This document shows, piece after piece, positions 25,305 through 37,715 of a stretch of 64,000 nt of DNA (positions are counted from its first letter, which is position 1; each line of letters opens with the position of its first letter). This DNA is from Desulfonatronum sp. SC1 (GTDB lineage Bacteria; Desulfobacterota; Desulfovibrionia; Desulfovibrionales; Desulfonatronaceae). Position numbers and translations under genes: made by a program. The stretch lies in NCBI RefSeq assembly GCF_003046795.1, contig NZ_PZKN01000002.1, positions 124,001-188,000 on the forward strand, in the 5' to 3' direction. The notes under the pieces were generated by a model that saw nothing but the letters and a program-made list of their open reading frames with translations, did not search any database and had not been told where the DNA came from.

Positions 25305-26300
25305 ATGCCCTCTTCTAACCCCTTGTCGAACGCTTTGCACGCCGCGCAAGACTTCCTGCGCCGCAACATCCTCGCCGCTCGGCAGGTCTGCGCCGTGCTG
25401 TTCAAGATTATGATTCCGGTGATGATCGTGATGAAGCTCTTGCAGGAACTGGGCCTGGTAGCCGTGGTCGGCCAGGTGATGGGGCCGATGATGGAACTGT
25501 TCGGACTGCCCGGCCCCATGGGGCTGGTCTGGGCCACGGCCATGCTGACCAACCTCTACGCCGCGGCGGTGGTCCTGATTACCCTGCTGCCGGAAGCGCC
25601 CCTGACCTCGGCCCAGGTCACGGTCCTGGCGACAATGATGCTCATCGCCCACGGTCTGCCCGTGGAACTGAGCATTGCCCGGCGTTCCGGAGCCCGGGTG
25701 CGCGCGCAATTTGTCGTGCGGATCGGTGCGGCCATGCTCTGCGGCTGGCTGCTGCATCTGGGCTATGGATGGCTGAATTGGGGTACGGCGCCGGTCCAGC
25801 CGTCCTGGATTCCGGACGCTCCGCCAACGGGCTTGGCGGCCTGGATGCTGCGGGAAATCCGCAATCTGGCGGGGATCGCGGTGATCGTATTGATCATGCT
25901 CATGCTTCTGGACGTGCTCAAGCGCCTGGGCGTCACGGACCTGATGATCCGCCTGCTCTCCCCGGTGCTTAAATCCATGGGCATCGGCCGGGAAGCGGGG
26001 ACCATTACCATCGTCGGCATGACTCTGGGCCTGTCCTACGGCGGCGGGTTAATCATCCACGAAGCCCGCTCCGGACGTATTCCCGCAAAGGACGTCTTCC
26101 TGGCCCTGACCTTCATGGGCCTGTGCCACAGCCTGATCGAAGACACCCTGCTGATGCTCCTGCTGGGCGCGGACGTCAGCGGCGTGCTCTGGGCCAGAAT
26201 GGCCTTCTCCCTGGCCTTCCTCTGGATCCTGGCCTGGGCCGTGGCCCGCCTCCCGGAATCGGTTATCAACAGGCTGCTGATCCGCTCCCCAACGCCCTGA
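25305..26300 (+). CDS. Nucleoside-recognition (Gate) domain membrane protein
   Basis: 331 residues with about eight membrane helices in two similar halves, each with the Gate/nucleoside-recognition pattern: FKIMIPVMIVMKLLQELG in the first half, RNLAGIAVIVLIMLMLLDVL and KSMGIGREAGTITIVGMTLG in the second. Relatives include SpmA/SpmB and YjiH proteins; the transported compound is unknown. It stands alone, divergent from the kinase gene (246-bp gap with no feature I can place) and convergent with the XRE-PAS gene. Confidence 0.82.
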   Translation: MPSSNPLSNALHAAQDFLRRNILAARQVCAVLFKIMIPVMIVMKLLQELGLVAVVGQVMGPMMELFGLPGPMGLVWATAMLTNLYAAAVVLITLLPEAPLTSAQVTVLATMMLIAHGLPVELSIARRSGARVRAQFVVRIGAAMLCGWLLHLGYGWLNWGTAPVQPSWIPDAPPTGLAAWMLREIRNLAGIAVIVLIMLMLLDVLKRLGVTDLMIRLLSPVLKSMGIGREAGTITIVGMTLGLSYGGGLIIHEARSGRIPAKDVFLALTFMGLCHSLIEDTLLMLLLGADVSGVLWARMAFSLAFLWILAWAVARLPESVINRLLIRSPTP

Positions 26301-26400
26301 AGATGGCTTGCGTTCCTGTGCAGCCCTGCACGCGACGACTCTCCACCCGTGGCTTTTTCCTGAGGTCGAGGCAAACCGTACTGAACACTTGCAACGAAAA

Positions 26401-28461
26401 CTAGCGACTATTCGCCGGTATGGCCGCGCCGATGGCCGCGGCCACGATGCGTAGCACGCTTTCCTCGGCCGCCGACCAGATTCTGGGGGTGCGCACGGAG
26501 TCGAACCCGAGAAAGCCCCAGAAGCGTCCATCCACCTGAATCGGGACCACCAGCAGGCTTTGGATTTCCTGGGCCTCCAGAATGAGCCTTTCTTGTTCCG
26601 GAAAATCCTGCACGAATCCCATGATCGAGTTCCCCGCGTTCATTTCCCGCACCCAGCGAGGGGTAAGATCGCAAAGCGGGACGTTTTGCAGCATCGGATT
26701 GTCGATCTGCGGGGTCACGTCGGTCCTGGACCATTCCAGAATCTGGCTGGAAAACAGCTTTCCGGTCGATTCGTTCTGGTGATTTTTGAAGATGTAGACG
26801 CGGTCCGTATTCGTGCGCAGACCCAGTTGGGTTAAAATGCTCGGAAAGCTCTGGTCCGGACTCGACGAACGTAGAAGCTTCAGCGCGGTCGTCGCCGCCA
26901 GTTCCAGAAGCAGATCCCGCTGCTGCAACGCGTCCTCGTCCTGCTTGCGGACGGTGATGTCCCTGCCCACGGCGTAAACGAACTCGCCCATGGCCTGTAG
27001 ATTCCATTCGATGGTTCGATAGCCGCCGTCCCTGGCGCGATATCTGTTGATGAGGGACCGCACGTATTTGGCGGTGGACAGCTTTTCGAAGGTGGCAACG
27101 CTGTCAGTCTGGTCTGCCGGGTGAATGAACCGAAGGTACTTATAACCTTCCAGTTCGCTCCGAGGGTAGCCGAGGAGGTGCTCCCAGGCCGGACTGAGCC
27201 GCAGAATGTAGCCGTTTTTTTGTTTGATTACCAATAGATCCTGGGAAATCGAGAAAAAACAGTCCAACTCTTCAATTTTGGCCCGCAGGGCCGCCTCGGT
27301 ATGGCGCAGTTGCTCCTGGACCGTCATGATGTCCGTAAGGTCGTGGATCGTCACGACCACGCCCACGATATTCCGGTCGTGCCGGCACGGCATGTAGGTC
27401 CGCTTCACGAACCGCGGCCCGCGACCATAATCCACCCAGCCTTCGAGCTGGGCCTTGACGCCTCGCAGCAACGCCCGATCAAGGTGGGGTCGGATTTCCT
27501 TTTCGAAAAACTCCTCTCCCCAGAATCGGCTGAGAAAATCGGCGTAGCAGGCGCTGTGGAGCTTGCCCGCCGGCACGCCGACAAGCTGTTCATACGCCTC
27601 ATTGACCACGACGATGGTCCCGGAACGGTCGACAAAGGCCTGGGCGTCCTGGGAGTTTCGCACCATCAGCCCCCAGATGCGCTGAAGATGCTCGGCCTTC
27701 GCCTTTTCTTCGGCCTTTTGCTGATATTTTTCCAGAGCCAGGGCCAAATCCTTGCTTCGTTTTCGGACATGATTCTCCAATTCCTCCTGATTGTGCATCA
27801 GGGTTCCGGCCAAGGCCGTCATGTCCGTGACGTCCTGGAGGACCAACAGAGCCGCCATATCCATCCCTGATTCGACCTGTCCTTGTTCCACATGGATGGA
27901 AACGGTTCGCGTCCCCAGGGACCTGGCTTCCACCCGAATCAGGATGGCACCTTCACGTCCTTGCCCGAACCCTGATTTGGCGTACTCGACGAGTCGTCGC
28001 ACCTCGTCATGCTTTTCCGGAGACACATGTTTCAGAAAACGCTTCAGGGTTGGTTTGACGGAAAAAGGCGGATACCCCAACAAGTCGAAAACCGAAGCGC
28101 TCCAGCGCATCCTCCTTGCCTCGTCGCCCAGGGTCCATACGCCGATCCTCTTGAGAGCGCGGATATCCTTGCGCCAGGAACGATCCTCCTCAGAAGATGA
28201 GACTGTTTTCGAGGCCGGGGAATGGTCGGGAGGTTCCTGGTCCGGAAACAGGAACAGATTGACCATGCTGACGTCCAACACCTGAGAGAACTTTTCCTGC
28301 ACAGCGAAGGACGGTGAGGACGACCCCTGTTCGATGCGGCTGATCTGACGCGGACTCAATCCCACCTTGGCGGCCAGTTCGGCTTGAGTCATGTTCCGCA
28401 AGGTTCGCAAATAGCGCAGGCGCGCGCCGAATCGGCGCGCTGTGATGGTGGGTTCAGGCAT
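26401..28461 (-). CDS. XRE-HTH regulator with PAS domains and GAF domain, no kinase
   Basis: 686 residues. Residues 12-70 are an XRE/Cro helix-turn-helix (RNMTQAELAAKVGLSPRQIS). Then come a degenerate PAS (about 110-225), a coiled coil (225-270), a PAS (about 275-390, SGTIVVVNEAYEQLVG), another PAS-PAC (about 405-515, GYILRLSPAWEHLLGYPRSE) and a C-terminal GAF domain (about 525-680). No HisKA, GGDEF, EAL or sigma-54 module is present. It should be a cytoplasmic one-component DNA-binding sensor. Upstream lie two long hairpins and the MCP gene. Confidence 0.85.
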   Translation of the reverse strand: MPEPTITARRFGARLRYLRTLRNMTQAELAAKVGLSPRQISRIEQGSSSPSFAVQEKFSQVLDVSMVNLFLFPDQEPPDHSPASKTVSSSEEDRSWRKDIRALKRIGVWTLGDEARRMRWSASVFDLLGYPPFSVKPTLKRFLKHVSPEKHDEVRRLVEYAKSGFGQGREGAILIRVEARSLGTRTVSIHVEQGQVESGMDMAALLVLQDVTDMTALAGTLMHNQEELENHVRKRSKDLALALEKYQQKAEEKAKAEHLQRIWGLMVRNSQDAQAFVDRSGTIVVVNEAYEQLVGVPAGKLHSACYADFLSRFWGEEFFEKEIRPHLDRALLRGVKAQLEGWVDYGRGPRFVKRTYMPCRHDRNIVGVVVTIHDLTDIMTVQEQLRHTEAALRAKIEELDCFFSISQDLLVIKQKNGYILRLSPAWEHLLGYPRSELEGYKYLRFIHPADQTDSVATFEKLSTAKYVRSLINRYRARDGGYRTIEWNLQAMGEFVYAVGRDITVRKQDEDALQQRDLLLELAATTALKLLRSSSPDQSFPSILTQLGLRTNTDRVYIFKNHQNESTGKLFSSQILEWSRTDVTPQIDNPMLQNVPLCDLTPRWVREMNAGNSIMGFVQDFPEQERLILEAQEIQSLLVVPIQVDGRFWGFLGFDSVRTPRIWSAAEESVLRIVAAAIGAAIPANSR

Positions 28462-28483
28462 GTTCTTGTTTTTTGGAGTTCAC

Positions 28484-28541
28484 AAAAGAATCATCCGGCT
28501 GGATGTCGCCGATCAGGCGACACCTTCCAGCCGGATGATTC
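28484..28541 (-). terminator. Large hairpin with T-run downstream of the MCP gene
   Basis: Arms GAATCATCCGGCTGG (28488-28502) and CCAGCCGGATGATTC (28527-28541) are perfect, with an inner GTCGCC/GGCGAC stem. Read on the minus strand the hairpin ends in TTTT. It is probably the MCP terminator. It is also immediately upstream of the XRE-PAS gene start. Confidence 0.7.
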
Positions 28542-28558
28542 TCAAGCGAGACGCGATG

Positions 28559-28600
28559 AACCGTTCCTTCGCGGTCGTCAACGACCGCGAAGGAACGGTT
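28559..28600. repeat. Perfect 20-bp-arm palindrome
   Basis: AACCGTTCCTTCGCGGTCGT and its exact complement are separated by only 2 nt (CA). It sits 8 bp past the MCP stop. It has no T-run, so it may be a processing or mRNA-stability structure, or an operator. Confidence 0.85.
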
Positions 28601-28608
28601 GACGCGTA

Positions 28609-30891
28609 TCAGGCTTGTTTCAGTTGCCGGACCAACTCCCGCAGTTCGTTTCCCTGCCTGGCCAGTTCGGACACGGCTTCGGCCGACTGGTTCATGACCT
28701 CGCTGGTTTCCGAAGCGATCCGGTTGATGTCCTCCACCCCGCGGTTGATTTCCTCACTGGTGGCGGACTGTTCTTCAGCCGCCGTGGCGATGGACCGGAC
28801 CTGATCCGCGGCCTGCTCGGCCAAACCCAGGATTTCTTTCAAGGCTTCGCCCGACTTGTTGGCCAGTTGCGTGGCGTCCTCAATGGCGGCCACAGACTGA
28901 TCCATGCCCTGAATGTTGTTCCGGGTGCCCTGCTGAATGGCGGAGATGGCTTCGCCCACTTCCTTGGTGGCATTCATGGTCTTTTCCGCCAGCTTGCGAA
29001 CCTCGTCGGCCACCACAGCGAAACCGCGACCCGCGTCTCCGGCCCGGGCCGCCTCGATGGCCGCGTTCAGGGCCAGGAGGTTGGTCTGGTCCGCGATGTC
29101 CTCGATCACGTTCATGATCCGTCCGATTTGCTCGGCCTGTTGGCCCAACTGGCTGAGGTTGTTCTTCATCTCTTTGGCCTGGCTCTGAACCTTGTTGATG
29201 GCGACGACCGAGTCGCTGACCACTTTCGCGCCATCCTCGGCCTTGGTCCTGGCCTGATCCGAGGCCTCGGCGGCCTGGGAGGCATTCTTGGCCACCTCCA
29301 GAACCGTGGCGTTCATCTCCTCCATGGCCGTGGCCGTCTCACCGGTGCGGGTCCGCTGCTCCTCCGCGCCCCGGCTGGCCTGCTCCACTTGGGCCGCCAA
29401 CTGTTCGGAGGCCGAACCGACCTGCTCCACCACGCCTTCAATGCGCCCGGCGGCCTGGAGCATGCCGTCGCGCTTGGCCTGTTCGGCTTGGCGTTTGGCC
29501 TCCTCGGCTTCCTGGGTAGCCAGGTTGCATTCCGCGGCTTTCTGCTCCGCCTCCTTGGTTTTGACGTCGGCCTCTTCCATTTTCTCGATCAAGGCGCCGA
29601 CCATGGACTGAATGCTCCGGTTCAGCTTCCCGACCTCGTCGCGTTGGTCGATGTCGGACTGAGCGTGCAGGTCTCCGCCGGCCACGGCCTGAGCGTATTT
29701 CATTAGACGGTTGATGGGTCCGGTGATCCGAGAGGCCAACAGCAGCCACAAGGCCACCACGGCAATTAAGGTCGCCGCGAGTACGCTCCAGATGACCATT
29801 CTGCCCTGGCTGTTCGTGGTCCTGATCAGTTCAACATCCTGAAAAATTTCTTCGTCGAAAGTTCCCGCGCCGATGGTCCAATCCCAAGGCGTGAAGTAAG
29901 CGATGCTGACGGTTTTCATCCGGGCTTTGAGTTCCCCCGGATTTTTCCAGGGATAGCGATCTTCGGCGAATTCTCCGGGTTTCAAGGCTTTGGCCTTGGC
30001 GATCATTTCCTGAATGAAGAACCTCCCGTCAGCGTCCCTGGCCTCCCACACGCTTTCGCCGTCCTGTCCACCGTGCTGGGAGATGATATACTGACCGTTG
30101 GAGTCGAGCACGAACACGTAGCCGGTCTCGCCCACAATGATCTCCATGATCTGTCGGCGCAGACTCTCGGCGCTCTCCTCCGGCACCCCGACGTACAGCA
30201 CGCCCACGACCCGACCTCCGGCGTCCATGATCGGCTCGTAAGCCGTGACGTACCACGCGTTTACCACGAAGGCCCGGCCGATAAAGCGTTGCCCGGCCAA
30301 CACGCGCTCCAGGACCCGGTTAGGGGTCCCGTCCGGATTGCGCGCCGGAATGTAGGTGCCGATGGCCCTGTTTCCGTCCAGGGTCTCTACGTTGGTGCTC
30401 ACCCGGAGCATGTCTCCGGCCTCGTTCATGCGTTGGAAAATGGTGGCGGTTCCGCCGACCAGTTCACGGGTGTCGTCGACAATCGGCGAGTAACGTTCCA
30501 CGTTGGCGTTCTGGCCCAACCAGGTGTCGCCGACCATCATCCTCGGCAGGCGGATATTGATCTGTTCCCGGGAAAATTGATTAATTGCTTGCCATTGCAC
30601 GGTTTCCTCCGCGAAATGCACTCGGCCGGTCCGGCGCAGAATGTCGCGGGCCACGTTTAGGTCGCTGATGGTCTTCTGCTCCAGCACTTCCTGCATGCTG
30701 GTGACCATGGCCACGACCCCGGACACGACGCCCTCATTCTGATTCCTTGCGAGCTGATCCACCGCGTCCGCCGCGATCTCCTCGGCCTGCTCGGCCTTCC
30801 ACATGGCGATACCCGCGATAAGCAACAGCGGAATGATGGTCGCGGCCACCCCAGCGATGATCAGCTTCATTCGAATGGTCATGTTCTTCAC
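28609..30891 (-). CDS. Methyl-accepting chemotaxis protein with periplasmic Cache domain
   Basis: 760 residues. Start is GTG 30891, with AAGGAG 9 bp upstream; an ATG three codons on is too far from it. First membrane helix at about 8-30, a large periplasmic Cache_3/Cache_2-type sensor (about 35-365, with [20 protein letters not shown] and [16 protein letters not shown]), second helix about 372-392, HAMP (393-446), then the signalling coiled coil whose hairpin tip reads [20 protein letters not shown]. The C-terminus has no CheR-docking pentapeptide. It lies 68 bp after cheW. Confidence 0.95.
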   Translation of the reverse strand: MKNMTIRMKLIIAGVAATIIPLLLIAGIAMWKAEQAEEIAADAVDQLARNQNEGVVSGVVAMVTSMQEVLEQKTISDLNVARDILRRTGRVHFAEETVQWQAINQFSREQINIRLPRMMVGDTWLGQNANVERYSPIVDDTRELVGGTATIFQRMNEAGDMLRVSTNVETLDGNRAIGTYIPARNPDGTPNRVLERVLAGQRFIGRAFVVNAWYVTAYEPIMDAGGRVVGVLYVGVPEESAESLRRQIMEIIVGETGYVFVLDSNGQYIISQHGGQDGESVWEARDADGRFFIQEMIAKAKALKPGEFAEDRYPWKNPGELKARMKTVSIAYFTPWDWTIGAGTFDEEIFQDVELIRTTNSQGRMVIWSVLAATLIAVVALWLLLASRITGPINRLMKYAQAVAGGDLHAQSDIDQRDEVGKLNRSIQSMVGALIEKMEEADVKTKEAEQKAAECNLATQEAEEAKRQAEQAKRDGMLQAAGRIEGVVEQVGSASEQLAAQVEQASRGAEEQRTRTGETATAMEEMNATVLEVAKNASQAAEASDQARTKAEDGAKVVSDSVVAINKVQSQAKEMKNNLSQLGQQAEQIGRIMNVIEDIADQTNLLALNAAIEAARAGDAGRGFAVVADEVRKLAEKTMNATKEVGEAISAIQQGTRNNIQGMDQSVAAIEDATQLANKSGEALKEILGLAEQAADQVRSIATAAEEQSATSEEINRGVEDINRIASETSEVMNQSAEAVSELARQGNELRELVRQLKQA

Positions 30892-30959
30892 TGGCTTAGT
30901 CTCCTTCGTTCGTTAAGTGAACGGATATTCGAACCAACGCGCTTCAGGCCTAGAACAGC

Positions 30960-31445
30960 TTAAATTCCGGCCAGCATGTTTTGTTCGCCCCGGCTCAACA
31001 GGCGATCCAGGTCCAACAGGATCAGTAGTCTGTCGGCCAGCTTGCCCACGCCGTTGATGTATTCGGACTCGATCCCCGAGATGATGGCCGGGGGCGGTTC
31101 CACCGTGTTCGCCGGGATGCGCAGTACTTCGGAAACCGAATCCACCACGAAGCCGACGATGACCTTGTTGATCTCGATGACGATAATCCGGGTGTGCTTG
31201 TCGTGTTCCTGGGCGGTCATGCCGAAGCGTTTGCGCAGATCGATGATAGGGATGACCTTGCCCCGCAGGTTGATCACTCCTTCCACGAAATCCGGAGCTT
31301 TGGGCACCCTGGTGATGCCCAACATCCGGATGATTTCCTGGACCTTGAGGATCTCCACGCCGAATTCTTCTTCCCCGATGTGGAAGGTGACCAGTTGCAG
31401 CAGCTCGGCTTCCGGACCTTTTTGAACCAAGTTCTCTTGTCCCAT
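30960..31445 (-). CDS. cheW: Chemotaxis coupling protein CheW
   Basis: 161 residues from ATG 31445, which has GGAGG 6 bp upstream; the open frame extends further but that part looks non-coding. CheW links receptors to CheA. Family features: LVTFHIGEEEFGVEILKVQE, GVINLRGKVIPIIDLRKRFG and GFVVDSVSEVLRIP. It is followed by the MCP on the same strand, so the two are likely co-transcribed as a receptor module that feeds a CheA encoded elsewhere. Confidence 0.96.
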   Translation of the reverse strand: MGQENLVQKGPEAELLQLVTFHIGEEEFGVEILKVQEIIRMLGITRVPKAPDFVEGVINLRGKVIPIIDLRKRFGMTAQEHDKHTRIIVIEINKVIVGFVVDSVSEVLRIPANTVEPPPAIISGIESEYINGVGKLADRLLILLDLDRLLSRGEQNMLAGI

Positions 31446-31930
31446 CCTGCCTCCGCGCGTGTTTGTCGCGGCGGGACGTCGTCGCCGACATGAATAATTG
31501 TCCATGGCCCGACCGTCCGGGCTCCACACCGTCGTGCCTCGCGAACGCCGCCTCATTGCCGCGGCGTCGCGGATAAGCCTGTCCGCGTTCGTCGATTCGG
31601 CAGATCATTGTGATTTTTATAACAAATCATTTAACCAAAATAAATACAAAAGTGAACGACATTCAGTGTCTCATTCTGCCAAGTTTTAAATGTCGTTGAG
31701 TTTGCGTTTACAAGCGCTCTCTTGTAAACGACCAAGCGGTTGATCCACGCGCCGTAGCTGTATCCCGCAACCGTATTCGTGACTTGCCACCCTTGACCCC
31801 GCGGCTCCCCTAACCGAGCGGCCCGGCGAACGGCCCATCACGAACGGCCATGGTCGCGGCGCGACGCGTTCCCGTTCCAGGTCCATTCATTTCACCATCA
31901 CCCCAGAACCCGTTTTCGAGACATCCCGAC
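31446..31930. other. 485-bp divergent intergenic region between cheW and carB
   Basis: GC-rich near cheW, AT-rich at 31610-31690 (a likely promoter area), then the inverted repeat at 31705-31730 and a C-rich stretch leading into carB. An in-frame extension of carB to 31850 exists but starts without a ribosome site and does not resemble CarB. No gene is supported here. Confidence 0.6.
31705..31730. promoter_or_regulatory. Perfect 10-bp inverted repeat, possible operator
   Basis: CGTTTACAAG - CGCTCT - CTTGTAAACG. It lies about 200 bp upstream of the carB ATG and 260 bp upstream of cheW, with no T-run on either side, which favours a protein-binding site over a terminator. Confidence 0.55.
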
Positions 31931-35164
<3,234 letters not shown>

Positions 35165-35205
35165 ACCGAACCGTCGCACTTTGAGAACACAATCGGGATA
35201 AACGA

Positions 35206-36603
35206 ATGAAACGAGAATACTGCGGACTCGTCGGCATTTCCGGGCATCCGGAAGCGGCCAGGATGGCCTATTTCGGACTGTACGCCTTGCAGCATCGCGG
35301 CCAGGAAAGCGCGGGCATCGTAACCTGGGACGGGATCAAGCTCCGGGAGCAGCGGGGCATGGGCCTAGTGGCCGACGTGTTCAACGAGCGCCATCTGGGC
35401 AAGGAACTCAAGGGCTCCACCGCGGTTGGCCACACCCGTTACTCCACCACCGGAGCCTCCCTGCTGCGCAACGCCCAGCCCTTCATGGTCCGCTTCGGGG
35501 AATACCGTCTGGCCATCGGGCACAACGGGAACCTAGTCAACGCCCAGGCCTTGCGTCAGGAACTGGAAGAGCAAGGGTCCATCTTTCAGACCACCATGGA
35601 CAGCGAGGTCATTGTTCACCTGATCGCCCGGAACCTGAACGGCAAAAGCCTGGAAGAAGCCGTCGCCCTGGCCTGCTCCCGGATCCAAGGGGCCTACTCA
35701 CTGGTCATTCTGGCCAACAACAAGCTCATCGCCCTGCGCGACCCCCTGGGCTTTCGCCCCCTGGCCCTGGGCCGGATGGGCGACGCCTACGTGGTAGCCT
35801 CGGAAACCTGCGCCTTCGACCTGCTGGAGGCGGAATACCTGCGATGCATCGAGCCCGGGGAGATGGTGGTCATCGAGGATCACGGCCTCAGCTCGCGGCG
35901 CTTCGCCGAGGCCGCGCCTTCCAAGTCCTGCATCTTCGAGTTGGTCTATTTCGCGCGGCCGGACTCCCTGGTCTTCGGCCGGGAGGTCTACGCGGCCCGC
36001 AAGCGGATGGGGGAACTTCTGGCCCAGGAAGCTCCAGTGGACGCGGATTTCATCATGCCCTTCCCGGACTCCGGGATGTACGCCGCCGTGGGCTACGCCC
36101 AGGCTTCGGGCATGCCCTTCGAACTAGGCATGATCCGCAACCACTACATTGGGCGGACCTTCATCCAACCCTCCCAGGACATGCGGGACTTCGGCGTGCG
36201 CGTCAAACTCAATCCGGTCCGCTCGCTGATCAAGAACAAACGCCTGGTGATCATCGAGGACTCCATCGTCCGGGGCACGACCATCCGCACCAGGGTCAAG
36301 AAGCTGCGTGAGATGGGGGCCCGGGAGATCCACATGCGGGTCAGCTGCCCGCCCATCCGGCACCCCTGCTATTTCGGCATCGACTTCTCCTCCAAGGGAG
36401 AACTGATCGCCTCTAACCATCCGGTTCCGGACATCGCCCGCTACATCGGCCTGGACAGCCTGCACTACCTGAGCATCGACGGGCTGCTGAACTCCGTTGG
36501 CAAGGACATGGGCTACTGCCTGGCCTGCTTCGACGGCCGCTACCCGGTTGACGTGGACCCCGCCTGCTCCAAGATGTGTCTGGAGGACAAGTGTTGCGGA
36601 TAA
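35206..36603 (+). CDS. purF: Amidophosphoribosyltransferase, Fe-S type
   Basis: 465 residues. PurF catalyses the first step of purine synthesis, PRPP plus glutamine to phosphoribosylamine. The N-terminal nucleophile is Cys6 in KREYCGLVGI, so a five-residue propeptide must be removed, as in Bacillus-type PurF. The PRPP loop reads VIIEDSIVRGTTIRTRV. The C-terminal YCLACFDGRYP supplies two of the Fe-S cysteine ligands of that type, and more cysteines follow at the tail. An oxygen-sensitive cluster enzyme fits an anaerobe. Confidence 0.97.
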   Translation: MKREYCGLVGISGHPEAARMAYFGLYALQHRGQESAGIVTWDGIKLREQRGMGLVADVFNERHLGKELKGSTAVGHTRYSTTGASLLRNAQPFMVRFGEYRLAIGHNGNLVNAQALRQELEEQGSIFQTTMDSEVIVHLIARNLNGKSLEEAVALACSRIQGAYSLVILANNKLIALRDPLGFRPLALGRMGDAYVVASETCAFDLLEAEYLRCIEPGEMVVIEDHGLSSRRFAEAAPSKSCIFELVYFARPDSLVFGREVYAARKRMGELLAQEAPVDADFIMPFPDSGMYAAVGYAQASGMPFELGMIRNHYIGRTFIQPSQDMRDFGVRVKLNPVRSLIKNKRLVIIEDSIVRGTTIRTRVKKLREMGAREIHMRVSCPPIRHPCYFGIDFSSKGELIASNHPVPDIARYIGLDSLHYLSIDGLLNSVGKDMGYCLACFDGRYPVDVDPACSKMCLEDKCCG

Positions 36604-36619
36604 CCTCCGGAGGGCGACG

Positions 36620-37660
36620 ATGACCCAGATTCCGCCCCAGGCTCCTTCTCAGATCTCATCTCAAGACCCATCTCAACCATTGACCCGCGACTGGCCGGCC
36701 CTGGCCCGCGAAGTCCTGGATGTGGAGATTGCCGGACTGATTGCCGTGCGTGACGACCTGGGCCGAGGCTTTCTGGACGCCCTGGAGGCCCTGGCCGAAT
36801 GCTCCGGGCGGGTCGTGGTCATCGGCCTGGGCAAGTCCGGCTTGGTGGGCCGCAAGATCGCGGCCACCCTGAGCAGCACCGGCACTCCGGCCTTTTTTCT
36901 GCACCCCGTGGAAGGGGCTCACGGCGACCTTGGCATGATCCGTCCCGAGGATGTGGCCTTGGCCATTTCCAACAGCGGAGAAACCGACGAACTGAACGCC
37001 ATCCTGCCCGCCCTGCGCTCCCTGGGGGTGCGCGTCGTGGCCCTGACCCGCGACGAGCGCTCCTCACTGGCCGGTCTGAGCGACATCGTGATTAAAGTCG
37101 CCGTGCCCAAAGAAGCCTGCCCCTTGGGGCTGGCCCCCACGGCCAGCACTACCGCGGCCCTGGCCGTGGGCGACGCCCTGGCCGTTTGCCTGATTCACTG
37201 GAAGCGTTTCGATGCTTGCGCCTTCCGGCGCTGCCACCCGGGCGGCACCCTGGGGCAACGATTGCGGCTGCTGATTCGGGACGTCATGCATCGGGAAAAC
37301 ATTCCAGTGGTCCGAGCCGGGGCTTCCCTGGCCCAGGCCTTGACCGTGCTGAATACCGGCGGCCTGGGCACGGTGGCCGTGCTGGAAGACCACAGCGGCC
37401 GTCTCACGGGCATTCTCACGGACGGCGACGTCCGGCGCATGCTCTGTCAGGAACGGCTGGACCCGGCCGACGCGGTGGACGCGGTGATGACCATGTCCCC
37501 GCGAAGCGTCCATCCGGACCAAACCGCGGCCCTGGCCCTGGACGTCATGGAGTCCGCGGCCATTACAGTCCTGCCCGTGGTGGACGCCGCTGGCCTCCTC
37601 CAGGGCATGGTCCATCTGCACGACCTGCTGGGCAAGGGGGGCGTCAAGTTCGCCCGATAG
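36620..37660 (+). CDS. kdsD: Arabinose-5-phosphate isomerase (KpsF/GutQ family)
   Basis: 346 residues from ATG 36620, which has GGAGGG upstream; the open frame extends back into purF. It converts ribulose 5-phosphate to arabinose 5-phosphate for Kdo in lipopolysaccharide. SIS domain at about 50-185 with VVIGLGKSGLVGRKIAATL, SGETDELNAI and LGLAPTASTT. HPGGTLGQRL is the family hallmark, followed by two CBS domains (about 210-340). A 12-bp duplication covers its stop codon. It follows purF by 16 bp. Confidence 0.95.
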   Translation: MTQIPPQAPSQISSQDPSQPLTRDWPALAREVLDVEIAGLIAVRDDLGRGFLDALEALAECSGRVVVIGLGKSGLVGRKIAATLSSTGTPAFFLHPVEGAHGDLGMIRPEDVALAISNSGETDELNAILPALRSLGVRVVALTRDERSSLAGLSDIVIKVAVPKEACPLGLAPTASTTAALAVGDALAVCLIHWKRFDACAFRRCHPGGTLGQRLRLLIRDVMHRENIPVVRAGASLAQALTVLNTGGLGTVAVLEDHSGRLTGILTDGDVRRMLCQERLDPADAVDAVMTMSPRSVHPDQTAALALDVMESAAITVLPVVDAAGLLQGMVHLHDLLGKGGVKFAR

Positions 37661-37715
37661 TTCGCCCGATAGTTCTTCGGGCGAGACCATACTTGCATAT
37701 GCTCAAAAAGATTCA

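Noticed and set aside
30913-31608. Longer open frame overlapping cheW in another frame
   Set aside because: CheW has a clear start with GGAGG and family motifs; the overlapping frame is Arg/Gly-rich noise.
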